Assembly: GCA_016794465.1 (NCBI GenBank)
Contig: JAEUKA010000068.1
Span: 62,001-126,000 of the forward strand
Direction: 5' to 3'
Length of the DNA stretch: 64,000 bases
Source: Myxococcales bacterium
Lineage (GTDB): Bacteria; Myxococcota_A; Polyangia; Palsa-1104; JAEUJZ01
In this document: piece by piece, positions 55,293-64,000 of the stretch
Layout of the letters: each line of letters starts with the position of its first letter
How positions within the stretch are numbered: the first letter of the stretch is position 1
Position numbers and translations under genes: made by a program
The notes under the pieces: generated by a model
The model's database searches: none
What the model was told of the DNA's origin: nothing
The model's input: the letters and a program-made list of their open reading frames with translations, nothing else

Positions 55293-55832
55293 ATGAAGAG
55301 AAAGCTGCTCCTGACCTGCACCGCGTTTGCAATGTCCCTGTTTACCTCATCCGTCGCGTTTGCGGATGCCACCGAGGAAGAGGAAGGCACGGTAACCGGC
55401 GACGAGTTTGCTCCGGACTGGGCCGATCCCGACTTTGCCGCCAAGCTGTCGCAAGCCCAGGCTGACTCGCGCATCAAGGCCGCCGGCATTCGGGTTTATT
55501 CGAGCGGAGGCTGCACCACCCGCACCAATCGCACCTGCACATCGTTTGAGCAGATCAACGACACCACCGTGACCGGCATCATCACGCTCAAGAACGCCTC
55601 GGGCTGCGCGATCACCATCACGGGCGGCACCGAGACCGGCCATGCCTCGGGCACCTACAGCCACTGGAACGGCTACAAGGTCGATATTTCGTTTAGCAGC
55701 TGCATCGACGGCTACATCACCCGCAGCTTCCCCTACATCGGCAAGCGCGGCGATGGCGCTCCGATGTACAAGTCCGCCGCCGGCAACATCTACGCCCGCG
55801 AGAGCAACCACTGGGACATCACGTACTTCTAG
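55293..55832 (+). CDS. Small secreted protein with M15-peptidase-like motifs
   Basis: A 179-residue protein with a clear signal peptide (LLLTCTAFAMSLFTSSVAFA) and a strong ribosome-binding site GGAGG seven bases before the ATG. After an acidic region, the C-terminal domain has ASGCAITITGGTETGH, GTYSHWNGYKVDI and a final SNHWDITYF. This His...Asp...His spacing is that of zinc M15 D-Ala-D-Ala or L-Ala-D-Glu peptidases (for example phage endolysins). Four cysteines suggest disulfides. It would act on peptidoglycan outside the inner membrane. The assignment is by motif memory. Confidence 0.55.
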   Translation: MKRKLLLTCTAFAMSLFTSSVAFADATEEEEGTVTGDEFAPDWADPDFAAKLSQAQADSRIKAAGIRVYSSGGCTTRTNRTCTSFEQINDTTVTGIITLKNASGCAITITGGTETGHASGTYSHWNGYKVDISFSSCIDGYITRSFPYIGKRGDGAPMYKSAAGNIYARESNHWDITYF

Positions 55833-55875
55833 CCGCCGCTGGTTCGATCCGCTGGCAACCCGCCTTGTTCTGCTG

Positions 55876-56346
55876 ATGTCCGACACACGATCTGCTGAGG
55901 AGTCAACCGGCTCCTATCTCCGCACCGACTTGGTCCAAGAAGCGCCGGGGCTCGTCGGCAAGGGCCTGTTTGCACGGGCTCCGATTCCGCGCGGCTGTGT
56001 GATTGGCTGTCTGACGGCGGGCACTGCGGTGGCGCTCCCGCTCGATGGGCAAGGGCAGGTTGACTACGGCCGCTTTGCCTCGGCGCAGACCATCGATCTG
56101 GTGGTCGAGAAAGACCGGCTGATCTGTCTGGTCAAGCAGCACGGTCCGGATGGCCCGTCCGGAGCCGATCTCATCAACCACAGCTGCACTCCCAACTGCG
56201 AGGTCGTGGCGCGCCTGGTGATCGTGGCCTTGCGCGACATCGAGCCCGGCGAGGAGCTGCTCGTCGACTACCTGGCCGGACAGATCACGATCATCAAAGA
56301 GGGCATCGCCTGCCTGTGCCGACCGGGCTGTACGACCGTGATCTGA
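55876..56346 (+). CDS. SET-domain protein (putative protein lysine methyltransferase)
   Basis: A 156-residue stand-alone SET domain: GKGLFARAPIPRGCVIG, the pseudoknot motif ADLINHSCTPNCEV, VALRDIEPGEELLVDYL and a post-SET-like CLCRPGC. These provide the SAM pocket, the catalytic tyrosine and the zinc cysteines. Bacterial SET proteins methylate lysines of ribosomal, DNA-binding or effector proteins; the target is unknown here. The ATG at 55876 follows the preceding gene by 43 bases. Upstream frame extension overlaps that gene and was rejected. Confidence 0.8.
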   Translation: MSDTRSAEESTGSYLRTDLVQEAPGLVGKGLFARAPIPRGCVIGCLTAGTAVALPLDGQGQVDYGRFASAQTIDLVVEKDRLICLVKQHGPDGPSGADLINHSCTPNCEVVARLVIVALRDIEPGEELLVDYLAGQITIIKEGIACLCRPGCTTVI

Positions 56347-56372
56347 GCGACCGCTGGCTTTGCCGAACGGCG

Positions 56373-57578
56373 CTATTCCTTCTTGCGACGGTGATGACGG
56401 CGCTTGGCTTTCTTGGGGGAGGCGTCCTCGCTGTCGGCACTGTCCTTGGCTTCATCGGCTGGCTTGGACTCTTCGGCGGTCGCGGTCGGCGGTGTCGGCA
56501 GCGCGGGCTTGGGAGAAGCGGCGCCTGCATCAGCTGGTGGACTCTCGAGCGGCTTGGCAGCGGTCGGAGCAGCCGTGACCCCGGCAGAAGCAGCGCCTCC
56601 GGCTGGCAAGGAGGAGGCCGGCGGCTTGCCCACGAGTGCTCCACTCAGCAGCGACACCACCAGCGCGCCGACAAACAGACAGAGCACGCCGACCAGCGCG
56701 ACCACTTTCAAGCTTGGACCACCACCGTCCGTCGCTGCGATCTGGCTGCTGTGGGCGGCGATTCGCTCCTCGATGGTCTTGCCGCTCAGCCGCTCTTTGG
56801 CCCGAGCCTGGTACTCGAGCAGTGGAAACAGCTCGACTTCGGCCGCTCCGGTCCGCTCGCCATCGGGTGAGTACTCGAACGGATCATCGACATCGCGCAC
56901 CAGCCGCCACAGGTAGCTGTAAATCAGCGATACGAAGCCGATGATGATGTACTTGCCGAGCGTGCCAAACTCCGCCTTGTACGACGCGATCACCAGCAGC
57001 GTCAGCACCGACACCACCAGCAGATCGAGCAGCGCATACCCCGACGCCAAAAACCCGGTCCGCGAGATCACCCCAATCCGCGTCATCGTTCGGCGCAGGG
57101 TGTGGATCTCATTCATCATCCGCACCGTCGGCAGACCGGCGTTCAGCTTGTCGAACTCTTTGACCAGGCCGTTGAGCTTCTCGAGCTGCGCAAACCCTTG
57201 CTCGGGCGTCTGCTTGCGCAAGAGCCAGGCAATCACCGACTCGGTGACCTCGGCCACCACGTCCTTCATCGCCCGCTCGTTGACCGCTGGCCGATTGCTG
57301 CACACCCAGCCGATCGTTTCTTCCATCGTCTCGAGGCTGGTCGCAATCTCAGCCGGAATCTTTTCGCTCTCTTTGTAGTCTTGCAGCGTGCCCGACAGCA
57401 TCAGGCCGATCAGGAACACGCCGCCGGTCAGCACGGGTGACAGTGCCGAGAAGTCCATCACGCCGCTGTAGCCGTTCATGTAGTTCTTGAAGAAGTGTTC
57501 AAGAATCAGACGTACGATGATCGCCGCCACCGGAACCGGGAGCGTGGTGATCATCAACTTCCACTTGAGCATGCTCAT
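56373..57578 (-). CDS. Bestrophin-like (DUF4239-type) membrane protein
   Basis: A 401-residue membrane protein. Two segments lie near the N-terminus (TTLPVPVAAIIVRLIL; SPVLTGGVFLIGLMLSG), two in the middle (ALLDLLVVSVLTLLVIAS; YIIIGFVSLIYSYLWRL), and another near 290-312. The part between them has the ETIGWVCSNRPAVNERAM-type helical pattern of bestrophin-like proteins. The C-terminus is a long Ala/Pro-rich tail ending in a very basic KKAKRRHHRRKKE. It is 42 bases downstream of the Ser/Thr kinase with a binding-protein sensor; an ion-channel role is a guess. Confidence 0.6.
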   Translation of the reverse strand: MSMLKWKLMITTLPVPVAAIIVRLILEHFFKNYMNGYSGVMDFSALSPVLTGGVFLIGLMLSGTLQDYKESEKIPAEIATSLETMEETIGWVCSNRPAVNERAMKDVVAEVTESVIAWLLRKQTPEQGFAQLEKLNGLVKEFDKLNAGLPTVRMMNEIHTLRRTMTRIGVISRTGFLASGYALLDLLVVSVLTLLVIASYKAEFGTLGKYIIIGFVSLIYSYLWRLVRDVDDPFEYSPDGERTGAAEVELFPLLEYQARAKERLSGKTIEERIAAHSSQIAATDGGGPSLKVVALVGVLCLFVGALVVSLLSGALVGKPPASSLPAGGAASAGVTAAPTAAKPLESPPADAGAASPKPALPTPPTATAEESKPADEAKDSADSEDASPKKAKRRHHRRKKE

Positions 57579-57620
57579 CGCTGCCTCAACATGCCGCGAG
57601 GGAGCCCCGCCGCCGCCCCG

Positions 57621-60050
57621 TTACCGCTTTGACTTTTTGACCTTCGGCTTGGCCGGATTGGCCCAGTTTCCGCCCCACTTTTCGTACAGCGCATCGGCAA
57701 AGCTCTGCCACTCGGCGTGGGTGCGCGGCCCTGGGAAGGGCAGGGGAGGAATCGGCGCATCCCCGGTCTTGATCACATCAATCCGGTTGTCGTTGGTGAC
57801 CTGCCCGATCTGCAAGATCTTCCAGGTGTGCTGGTTGCTGGGATCGACGCGGATGCGGGTGTTGCCCAGCTCGAACTCCTGGCCTTTGAGCGCGAGCCGC
57901 ACCCGGTTCACTTCCTCGCTGCCCGCCCGCTGCACCGCCGCCGCCCACAGCAGCACGCCGTAGTACGCCGACTCCATCATCTCGCTGACCGGACGATGAG
58001 CGCCGTACTTGCGCTTGAAGCGCTCCGCAAACGGCTCCTCTTTCGACCCGGCAATCGTCTGGAACCGCGTTCGTGCCACGTAGTGCCCGGCCAGCACCGG
58101 CTCCGACAGCTGCGCCAGCTCATTTTCCCCGAGCGTAAACGACAGCACCGGCAGCGTCCGCGCCGTGAGGTCTTCCTCGATCAGCGCGCGAAAGAACGAC
58201 AGCACCGAGTCGCCCACCAGCGTGTTGATGATCATGTCGGGGTGGGACTTTTCGATCTTCTTTACGACCGCGCCAAACTGCGACTCACCGACGACTGCGT
58301 AGTGCGTTCCGACCACCTCGCCACCGAGCGACTTGATCTGATCTTCGATGATCGCGTTGGTCGCATGCGCGCGCAGACCATCGGTGCCAATCAGGAAGTA
58401 CTTCTTGGCGTTCAGGGTATCGACGCTCCACTGCAGCGCCGGCACCGCCAGCTGGTTCGGGGTCGCGCCGGTATAGATCAGGTTCTGCGACTCCTCGATG
58501 CCTTCGTACTGCGCCGGATAGAACAGCAGCTGATCGTGCTTCTCGAAGTACGGACGAATCACCTTGCGACCCGCCGAGCCGAAGCCGCCAAACACCGCCG
58601 CCACTTTGTCGGTCTGCAGCAGCTTCTCTGCTCCGCGCGTAAACGCCGAGTCCGCCGAGATCTCCGACTTGCCATCGACCACCACCGGCAGCACCTGCCG
58701 ACCGAGCAGCCCGCCGCGTGCATTGATCTCATCGATCGCCAGCAGCGACGCATCGGCGAGCGGATGCTCACTCACCGCCAGCGCCCCCGACAGCGAGTGC
58801 AAGATGCCCACTTTAATCGGCGGCCCGGTGTGAACCACCGGCTGGGGCGGACCCGGCTGCGGATCGGCGCCTTTGCCTTTTCCAGCGCTTGGTGACTTGC
58901 CACGCAGACCGAAGAACCAGCCACCTGCACCCAGCACCGCCGCGATCGACAGGCCAAGGAACACCCGCCGACTGCTGCCCGCGCCGGACTCGGTCTTGGC
59001 TTTGTGAGCCGCCGCGCTCTCAGCCGTCAGGGCGGGAAGGTTCGCCGACGACGGCAAGCGCCCCGACCCACTGCGTGACCCACTGTTACTGGCCTGCGCC
59101 GCCACAATCGAGGGCGCCGAGTCCTGCATCTCGAACACCGACTGGTTGCGCTGCGGAATCCCCGCCAAGATCGATTCCAGGTCCGCCGCCATCTCCGCTG
59201 CCGTCGGATAGCGACCTTCCGGCTTCTTCGCCATCGCTCGAAAGACCACCTGCGCACACGCTTCCGGGATCTCCGGATTCATCTCGCGCGGGTCCGGCGT
59301 CGCTTCCGTCAGGTGACTGAGCAAAATCTGCGGCACGCCCGTCCCGTTAAACGGTGGCTTGCCCGCCAGCAGCGCGTAATACGTCGCCCCCAGCGAGTAC
59401 AGATCCGTCCGCGCATCCATCGGATGGTTGCTGGCTTGTTCCGGACTCATATACAGCGGACTGCCGCACAGCATGCCGCTCTGGGTCAGGTGCAGATCGT
59501 CCTCGACCAGCTTCACCAGCCCAAAGTCCACCACCTTCACCATCCCCGTCAGCGAAAAGAGGATGTTGTCCGGCTTAATATCGCGGTGGATGATGCCGTT
59601 TTGGTGGGCGATGCTAAGGGCGGCGGCGCAGTCGGCGATGATGCGGGTCGCGACCAGCCAGTGATAGGGGCCCTCGGACTTGATGCGGCTCGAGGCGCTC
59701 TTGGGATGGAGCAGCTCCATCACCATGTAACAGCCGCGCTCGTCCTTGCCGACATCGTAGACCGCGATGATGTTGGGGTGGTTGATGCCGCCCGCGACCT
59801 GGGCCTCGCGCATGAAGCGCTCGATGACATCGGGCTTGTTGACCAGCTCGTCGGGCAGAAACTTGACCGCGACTTTGCGCTTCAGCGCCGCGTCTTCGCC
59901 TTCGTAGACAGCGCCCATGCCGCCGCGCCCGAGGAGTCGGATGATCTTGTACTTGCCAAAGGTGGCGCCGATGCGGGGATCGGCCGGCGGACCTTCGCCC
60001 GACGGAGGAGCGGAAGGAGAGCCCTGGGGCGGTGCGCCTGGTTGGGTCAC
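57621..60050 (-). CDS. Ser/Thr protein kinase with urea/amide-type periplasmic-binding-protein sensor
   Basis: An 809-residue receptor kinase. Residues 30-300 form a full Hanks kinase (GRGGMGAVY 41-49, Lys63, HRDIKPDN with Asp157, DFG with Asp175). A low-complexity linker leads to one membrane segment (about 363-381). Residues 411-780 are a type I periplasmic-binding domain of the UrtA/FmdD kind (IKVGILHSLSGALAVSE, AAVFGGFGSAGRKVI, QLLFYPAQYEGIEESQNLIY, ALLWAAAVQRAG). The outer part should bind urea, a short amide or a similar ligand. No transporter genes are nearby. It is 107 bases downstream of the cyclophilin gene. Confidence 0.9.
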   Translation of the reverse strand: MTQPGAPPQGSPSAPPSGEGPPADPRIGATFGKYKIIRLLGRGGMGAVYEGEDAALKRKVAVKFLPDELVNKPDVIERFMREAQVAGGINHPNIIAVYDVGKDERGCYMVMELLHPKSASSRIKSEGPYHWLVATRIIADCAAALSIAHQNGIIHRDIKPDNILFSLTGMVKVVDFGLVKLVEDDLHLTQSGMLCGSPLYMSPEQASNHPMDARTDLYSLGATYYALLAGKPPFNGTGVPQILLSHLTEATPDPREMNPEIPEACAQVVFRAMAKKPEGRYPTAAEMAADLESILAGIPQRNQSVFEMQDSAPSIVAAQASNSGSRSGSGRLPSSANLPALTAESAAAHKAKTESGAGSSRRVFLGLSIAAVLGAGGWFFGLRGKSPSAGKGKGADPQPGPPQPVVHTGPPIKVGILHSLSGALAVSEHPLADASLLAIDEINARGGLLGRQVLPVVVDGKSEISADSAFTRGAEKLLQTDKVAAVFGGFGSAGRKVIRPYFEKHDQLLFYPAQYEGIEESQNLIYTGATPNQLAVPALQWSVDTLNAKKYFLIGTDGLRAHATNAIIEDQIKSLGGEVVGTHYAVVGESQFGAVVKKIEKSHPDMIINTLVGDSVLSFFRALIEEDLTARTLPVLSFTLGENELAQLSEPVLAGHYVARTRFQTIAGSKEEPFAERFKRKYGAHRPVSEMMESAYYGVLLWAAAVQRAGSEEVNRVRLALKGQEFELGNTRIRVDPSNQHTWKILQIGQVTNDNRIDVIKTGDAPIPPLPFPGPRTHAEWQSFADALYEKWGGNWANPAKPKVKKSKR

Positions 60051-60157
60051 AATCCAACATCATGGGCGATGCCACAATTTGTTGTCAATCGCTTACCACC
60101 GTCGAGCACGCTGCCCTACATGCGCTCCCATCCCCCGGTTCCCACGGCCTGCGCGGG

Positions 60158-60934
60158 CTACTTGGGCTTGCGCAAGATGGTCAGCTTCGAGATCACCACC
60201 GGCGTCTTCGGCACGTCATTTAGATGCGTCTCGACCTGGCTTAGCTTTTCGATGAGCGGCAGGTTGTCGCACTGGCCGAAGATCGTGTGGTGGCCGGTCA
60301 GCCATGGGGCAGGGCGCACGGTGATGAAAAACTGAGATCCGGCGGTGCCTGGTCCGCGATCGGCCAGCGCCAGCACTCCGCCTTGGTCAAAGCGCAGCTC
60401 GGGACGCGCTTCATCGGGAAGGGCAAAGCCGGGATCGCCGCTGCCGGGACTGAACATGCACTGCGCATCCTCACTGCACTTGGGATCGCCGCTCTGGATC
60501 AGGAAATCGGCAATCACGCGGTGAATCGGCAGTCGGTCGTAAAACGGCTGCTTTTTCCACATCGAGGTGTGCGGGTCTTTGAAGGCGACCAGGCCTCGAG
60601 CCAGCCCCACGAACGCCGCCACTGCCTGCGGCGCTTTGTCGGAAAACAGGTCACAGCGCACCGTCCCGAGCGGCTTGCCGTCACTGGTCAGCTCGATCGC
60701 GGCTTGCAGCGCCCCGGCCCCCTTGAGTCCCAGGAGCGACTGTTCCAGCGACAGCGGCGGCGTGGTCGGCTGAATCACCGCCGGAACCGCTGGAAGCGGC
60801 GCTTTTTGCGCGCCAGCTGCCGAAATCGGCGTTTTTTGCGCCGCTGGTTGCGCCTGCACCCGACCGCCCGACCCCATCAGGAGCACAGGCAGCAGCCAAG
60901 GTTGCATCGTTCCGAAGAGCTGCAAGCGTCTCAT
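60158..60934 (-). CDS. Exported cyclophilin-type peptidyl-prolyl isomerase
   Basis: A 258-residue protein with a signal-like N-terminus (LLPVLLMGSGGRVQA), an Ala/Pro linker and a cyclophilin domain: FYDRLPIHRVIADFLIQSGD, FDQGGVLALADRGPGTAGSQ, FFITVRPAPWLTGHHTIFG. The catalytic Arg (HRV), Gln and the SQFFI motif are present. An insertion with two cysteines (CSEDAQC) follows the first motif. It would help fold exported proteins. It overlaps the DUF192 gene by four bases. Confidence 0.88.
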   Translation of the reverse strand: MRRLQLFGTMQPWLLPVLLMGSGGRVQAQPAAQKTPISAAGAQKAPLPAVPAVIQPTTPPLSLEQSLLGLKGAGALQAAIELTSDGKPLGTVRCDLFSDKAPQAVAAFVGLARGLVAFKDPHTSMWKKQPFYDRLPIHRVIADFLIQSGDPKCSEDAQCMFSPGSGDPGFALPDEARPELRFDQGGVLALADRGPGTAGSQFFITVRPAPWLTGHHTIFGQCDNLPLIEKLSQVETHLNDVPKTPVVISKLTILRKPK

Positions 60935-61440
60935 TTGGGCACTCCATCGAGCTGAAGGAACTCGGCGCGGGCTCCGACCGTCAGGCCGTGCCGACGCGCT
61001 TCCCCGCCGGCGACCTCGACCACGTACTGCGCCGGCTGGTCCGGTCCTCGGCTCGTCTCATCGAGCGGGATGGTGTTTTCTTCGATCCCGACCACCACCT
61101 TGCGTTCGTTCAAAAAGATGATGTCGAGCGGGATGTAGGTGTTACGCATCCAGAAGCGACGAATCTCCGGCGCCTCGAACAGAAACAGCATGCCGCTGTT
61201 GGGCGGAAGCTCGCGGCGGTACATCAGCCCGCGCGCTCGATCCTCGTCGTTGCGAGCCAGCTCGACCTTGACCGGCCACGGCGGACTGCCCGAGGACGGA
61301 TAAAACGCCACCGTTGGCTGCTGCGCCGAGCTCGCGGTGGTGGTCGTGGGCGGCGGCGGCTTGTTACAGCCGGGACTTGTCAGCAGCAGCCCCGAGCACA
61401 GCCCGAGCGACAGGAGAGAGGCGTTCAGCAGCGAAGGCAT
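60931..61440 (-). CDS. DUF192-family lipoprotein
   Basis: A 169-residue lipoprotein: signal with lipobox LTSPGC near residue 25, a Thr/Pro linker, then a DUF192 domain (ARGLMYRRELPPNSGMLFLF, RRFWMRNTYIPLDIIFLNE, AQYVVEVAGGEARRHGLTVG). DUF192 proteins are small exported beta-barrel-like domains of unclear function. It is translationally coupled to the cyclophilin, and starts six bases after the preceding TPR gene, so the three likely work in one envelope process. Confidence 0.85.
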   Translation of the reverse strand: MPSLLNASLLSLGLCSGLLLTSPGCNKPPPPTTTTASSAQQPTVAFYPSSGSPPWPVKVELARNDEDRARGLMYRRELPPNSGMLFLFEAPEIRRFWMRNTYIPLDIIFLNERKVVVGIEENTIPLDETSRGPDQPAQYVVEVAGGEARRHGLTVGARAEFLQLDGVPK

Positions 61441-61446
61441 GAGCAG

Positions 61447-62049
61447 CTACGGCTTGGCAGTGGGCGGGGTGGTCGGCTTGTCCGCAGGCGGCGGGGTGGT
61501 CGGCTTCACCGGCGGGGATGAGGTCGGCTTGCTCTCCGGTAGCTGTGCCTTGGTCGCTCGCAGCGCGGCTTGCACCATCCGCTTGGCCGCGACCGGATCG
61601 GTGCTGGCGTCGATGCCTTTTTGCGCATTTTCCCGCATCAGGTTGGCCAGGTAGCCGAGCCGAATCTGCGTCACCTCGGGGCAGCGCGGTCCCTGCGACT
61701 CACACTGGGCCATCCCCGACTCTGCTTCTGCCAGCCCGAGGTCAAAGCGCAGCACCGTCGCATACGCCGTCGCCAGCACCTGATGCACTTGGTAGCTGCC
61801 GGCGCCTTTGTAGGGCCGCAGCGTCGCAATCGCCCACACCGGCTGCTCAATTCGCAGGTACGCGCGGGCCAGATCGACCGCGACCTCGACATCGTCCTTT
61901 TTGCGATACAGCGAGTCTTCCAGCACCGCAATGCGATCCAGGTCGCTCTTGTCGCCGGCAAATCCCGGTGAAAACACCACAGTCGGCTGCGGCAGCAGCA
62001 GCACGAACGCAACAATTGCCAGCGCAAACAGGTCAATGAGCTTCGCCAC
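61447..62049 (-). CDS. Exported or membrane-anchored TPR-like protein
   Basis: A 200-residue protein with one N-terminal hydrophobic segment (LIDLFALAIVAFVLLLPQ). A short helical repeat region follows (VEVAVDLARAYLRIEQPVWA; VHQVLATAYATVLRFDLGLAEA) and then a Pro/Thr-rich tail built on KPTTPPP. The hydrophobic segment looks like an uncleaved anchor. It is the first gene of the minus-strand cyclophilin/kinase cluster. Function unknown; the repeats suggest a protein-binding adaptor. Confidence 0.65.
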   Translation of the reverse strand: MAKLIDLFALAIVAFVLLLPQPTVVFSPGFAGDKSDLDRIAVLEDSLYRKKDDVEVAVDLARAYLRIEQPVWAIATLRPYKGAGSYQVHQVLATAYATVLRFDLGLAEAESGMAQCESQGPRCPEVTQIRLGYLANLMRENAQKGIDASTDPVAAKRMVQAALRATKAQLPESKPTSSPPVKPTTPPPADKPTTPPTAKP

Positions 62050-62154
62050 GAGGAGCCACTCCTTGGCGTCAATCTATCTTTCGGCGCGCGCTCTCGTCAA
62101 ATACAGCTGCGTGCGACTACACCGCTTCTCGAAGCTGGCGGTACACTCTGGGTC

Positions 62155-64000
62155 ATGTCTGCGATTCTGCGGGTGCCGCTGCGATTCCTGTCTCCACGCC
62201 GACGGCTGACCCTGCTCTTTTGGGCGCTGCCGATGCTGCTGACCGATCCGGTTCGGGCGCGGGCGGATGACTGGCAGGTGGTGCGCTCCGAGTTTGATCC
62301 GCGCCTGGTCAACGAGCTCAAAGAGCAGGTTAGGAGAAGTCCCGATGACGTGGCGCTGCTCAAGCGGCTGTGTGGGCTGTATCGGCGGCACAGTACGCTC
62401 GAAAAGCTACAGGCCGAGCTTGCGGCACAGGCGGCGCGGTCGGGCCTGGCGAGTGATGTCTATCTGACGGCGCTGATTGCTCGCGAGCGGGGCCAGCTGG
62501 ACGAGGCCGCGCGGCTAATCGACCAAGCGACGCAGAAAGGCGGCCTCGAGGAAGCCAAAGCGGCGCTGCTGCTGTCGGAGCTGGCGCAGAAGAAGAGCCC
62601 GCCGGATGTGCCCGAAGCGCGGCGGCAGCTTGCGCGAGCGCTGCTGGTCCTCAAGCCGAGTGATCCGCGTCGAAAAGGGGCGCTGCGCCGACAGATTGAC
62701 CTGGCGATCCAAGCCGGTGACCACGCCCAGGCCGAGCAGCAGCTGCGGACGCTCTACCAAGCAGCGCAGGGTGGGGCAGGGCAGGGCGGGGGGGGCGAAG
62801 CGCAGCGGCTGCTCCAAGAGCTGGCCGAGCTGCTCACCCGTACCGGCAAGGCCAAGGAAGCGCTCGCGGAGTGGCGCAAGCTCAGTGACCAGCAAAGCGG
62901 TGAGGCCAAGGCCCAGACCCTGCTGCGCTGCGGCGAGCTGGAAGAGCAGCTGCGCGATGACCATGCAGCGATGGCAACGTATCGTCACAGTCAGAAGCTC
63001 CTGCCGGTCGGCCATCACCTGCGGCGCGAGGTCAATGAGCACCTGATTGCCCTGTCTCGCAAGCGCGACGAGCTGCCGCAGTTCATCCAGCAGTTTGAAG
63101 CAGAGTCGTCACCGGCCACGCGCAGCTTTTCCGATTGGGAGCTGCTCGGTCGGCTCTACGACGAGCGCGGCGATACCTCGGCGGCGCTTTCGGCCTATCG
63201 CGGGGCGCTGCGCAGAGATCCTCACCACATTGATGTCCGGCGGCGGCTGATTGCGATTCTGGAGCGCGGCGGCGTGACCCCGGAAGTTCTGGCCGAGTAT
63301 GAGCAGCTGATTGCGCAGGCGCCGGGGGACTCACGCGGGTATCTGGAGCTGGCGGAGCGGCAGTGGAAAGTCGGGCAGAAGCCCAAAGCGCTCCAGACCC
63401 TGCGACGGGCGGCGGCGCGGTTTGCGTCCGATCCGTCGCTGCACAGTGCGCTCGCGGAGCTGTACGCCCGCTGGGGAGAAGCCGATCTGGCGCTGCAAGA
63501 GTCGGAGCTGCTGGTTCGGCTCGATCCGCAGGAAGAGAGCTACGTCGTCAACCTCGGCGAGCTGTACTGGGCGCGGGGCCGCAAAGAGCGCGCCGATGAG
63601 GTCTGGCGGCGTCTGCTGACGATGGGAAGTCGGGCGCAGGGGCAAGCGCGGCTGGCCGACATCTATGCCGAGCACAACCTGATGTCGCAGGCGCTCGAGC
63701 TGTATCAAAAAGCGGTGTCGGCTGAGCCAAACAACTTGCAGCTGCGGCGCGGCCTTGCGCAGGCCTACGAGCGGCTGTCACGCGGTCGCGATGCGGTCGT
63801 CACCTGGGAACAGATTTATTTTGCCGCCAAAGGTCCAGCCGAGCGGCTGCTCCAGCTGGAAGCGCGCAAGCGGCTGGCGTCGCTGGTCGCCAAAGAGACG
63901 CGGCTGCAAGCGACGCTCTATACCTGGCAGCGGCGGCTGGCGGCGATGCTCAGTCAGTCGGGGCCGACGCCGACGCCGACGCTGCCGCCTGATGCGCTTC
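62155..64000 (+). CDS. Exported TPR-repeat protein, 3' end cut by the window
   Basis: A reading frame opening at ATG 62155 that stays open to the window end (about 615 codons). The signal peptide (LTLLFWALPMLLTDPVRARA) is followed by about fifteen TPR-like helical pairs, for example LLGRLYDERGDTSAALSAYR, LHSALAELYARWGEADLALQ and LSQALELYQKAVSAEP-like segments. No enzymatic motif is seen so far. It diverges from the preceding TPR gene with 105 bases between starts. A large periplasmic scaffold is likely. Confidence 0.85.
   Translation, partial: MSAILRVPLRFLSPRRRLTLLFWALPMLLTDPVRARADDWQVVRSEFDPRLVNELKEQVRRSPDDVALLKRLCGLYRRHSTLEKLQAELAAQAARSGLASDVYLTALIARERGQLDEAARLIDQATQKGGLEEAKAALLLSELAQKKSPPDVPEARRQLARALLVLKPSDPRRKGALRRQIDLAIQAGDHAQAEQQLRTLYQAAQGGAGQGGGGEAQRLLQELAELLTRTGKAKEALAEWRKLSDQQSGEAKAQTLLRCGELEEQLRDDHAAMATYRHSQKLLPVGHHLRREVNEHLIALSRKRDELPQFIQQFEAESSPATRSFSDWELLGRLYDERGDTSAALSAYRGALRRDPHHIDVRRRLIAILERGGVTPEVLAEYEQLIAQAPGDSRGYLELAERQWKVGQKPKALQTLRRAAARFASDPSLHSALAELYARWGEADLALQESELLVRLDPQEESYVVNLGELYWARGRKERADEVWRRLLTMGSRAQGQARLADIYAEHNLMSQALELYQKAVSAEPNNLQLRRGLAQAYERLSRGRDAVVTWEQIYFAAKGPAERLLQLEARKRLASLVAKETRLQATLYTWQRRLAAMLSQSGPTPTPTLPPDAL

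Noticed and set aside
50764..64000. Selenoprotein genes near selA with in-frame UGA
   Set aside because: All neighbouring genes end in normal family C-termini, and no conserved Cys-to-UGA position was found.

Overview
The window is a high-GC chromosomal segment that reads like a member of the Myxococcota (former delta-proteobacteria) or a close relative. It has two giant receptor-type Ser/Thr kinases, several TPR, HEAT and PEGA-type secreted proteins, Cys-rich and lipoprotein genes, and dense operons with 1-4 base overlaps. The taxon is an inference; no rRNA gene is present. A bundle of core genes (gyrB, recF, dnaN, tmRNA, mrp, ribA, carAB) shows this is chromosome, and a cluster of five DnaA boxes upstream of dnaN marks a probable replication origin at about 43.2-43.35 kb.

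1-13.1 kb: an eight-gene arginine operon on the minus strand (argG, a DUF1611 gene, argC, argD, argF', argB, argE, argH; argH is cut by the window edge) diverges from carAB on the plus strand. Together they would supply every step from N-acylglutamate and carbamoyl phosphate to arginine. No argA or argJ is seen. The carbamoyltransferase is of the N-acylornithine type, and its specificity residues look like the N-succinylornithine enzyme of Bacteroides rather than the N-acetylornithine enzyme of Xanthomonas. The DUF1611 protein is a candidate for the missing glutamate N-acyltransferase. An ARG-box-like palindrome sits just before argG.

13.1-18.2 kb: a membrane histidine kinase, plsY, a 42-43 bp direct-repeat array, and a RloA/RloB (AbiL-like) ATPase-nuclease defence pair. 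18.3-25.4 kb: a complete chemosensory operon (cheY-cheA-cheW-cheW-HEAT-cheR-cheB) without a receptor gene. 25.5-29.4 kb: an envelope module of two outer-membrane-type proteins flanking a histidine kinase and an OmpR-type regulator.

29.4-36.3 kb: an rRNA/tRNA m5U methyltransferase, an alpha/beta hydrolase and a metallo-beta-lactamase-fold protein that have both lost catalytic residues, a TPR protein with a 21 bp minisatellite, a Kal-Kce fusion of lysine fermentation, and mobA. 36.3-44.6 kb: mrp, ribA, gyrB, recF, dnaN, the origin region, a lipoprotein gene and ssrA (tmRNA) with promoter and terminator.

44.6-64 kb: a Ser/Thr kinase with a predicted extracytoplasmic HEAT domain and a PEGA/TPR partner; a glycerophosphodiesterase; selA, which implies selenocysteine use; a secreted esterase whose fold elements appear circularly permuted; a small M15-like secreted protein; a SET-domain protein; a bestrophin-like membrane protein; a Ser/Thr kinase whose outer domain is a urea/amide ABC-type binding protein; a secreted cyclophilin; a DUF192 lipoprotein; and two TPR proteins, the last running off the window.
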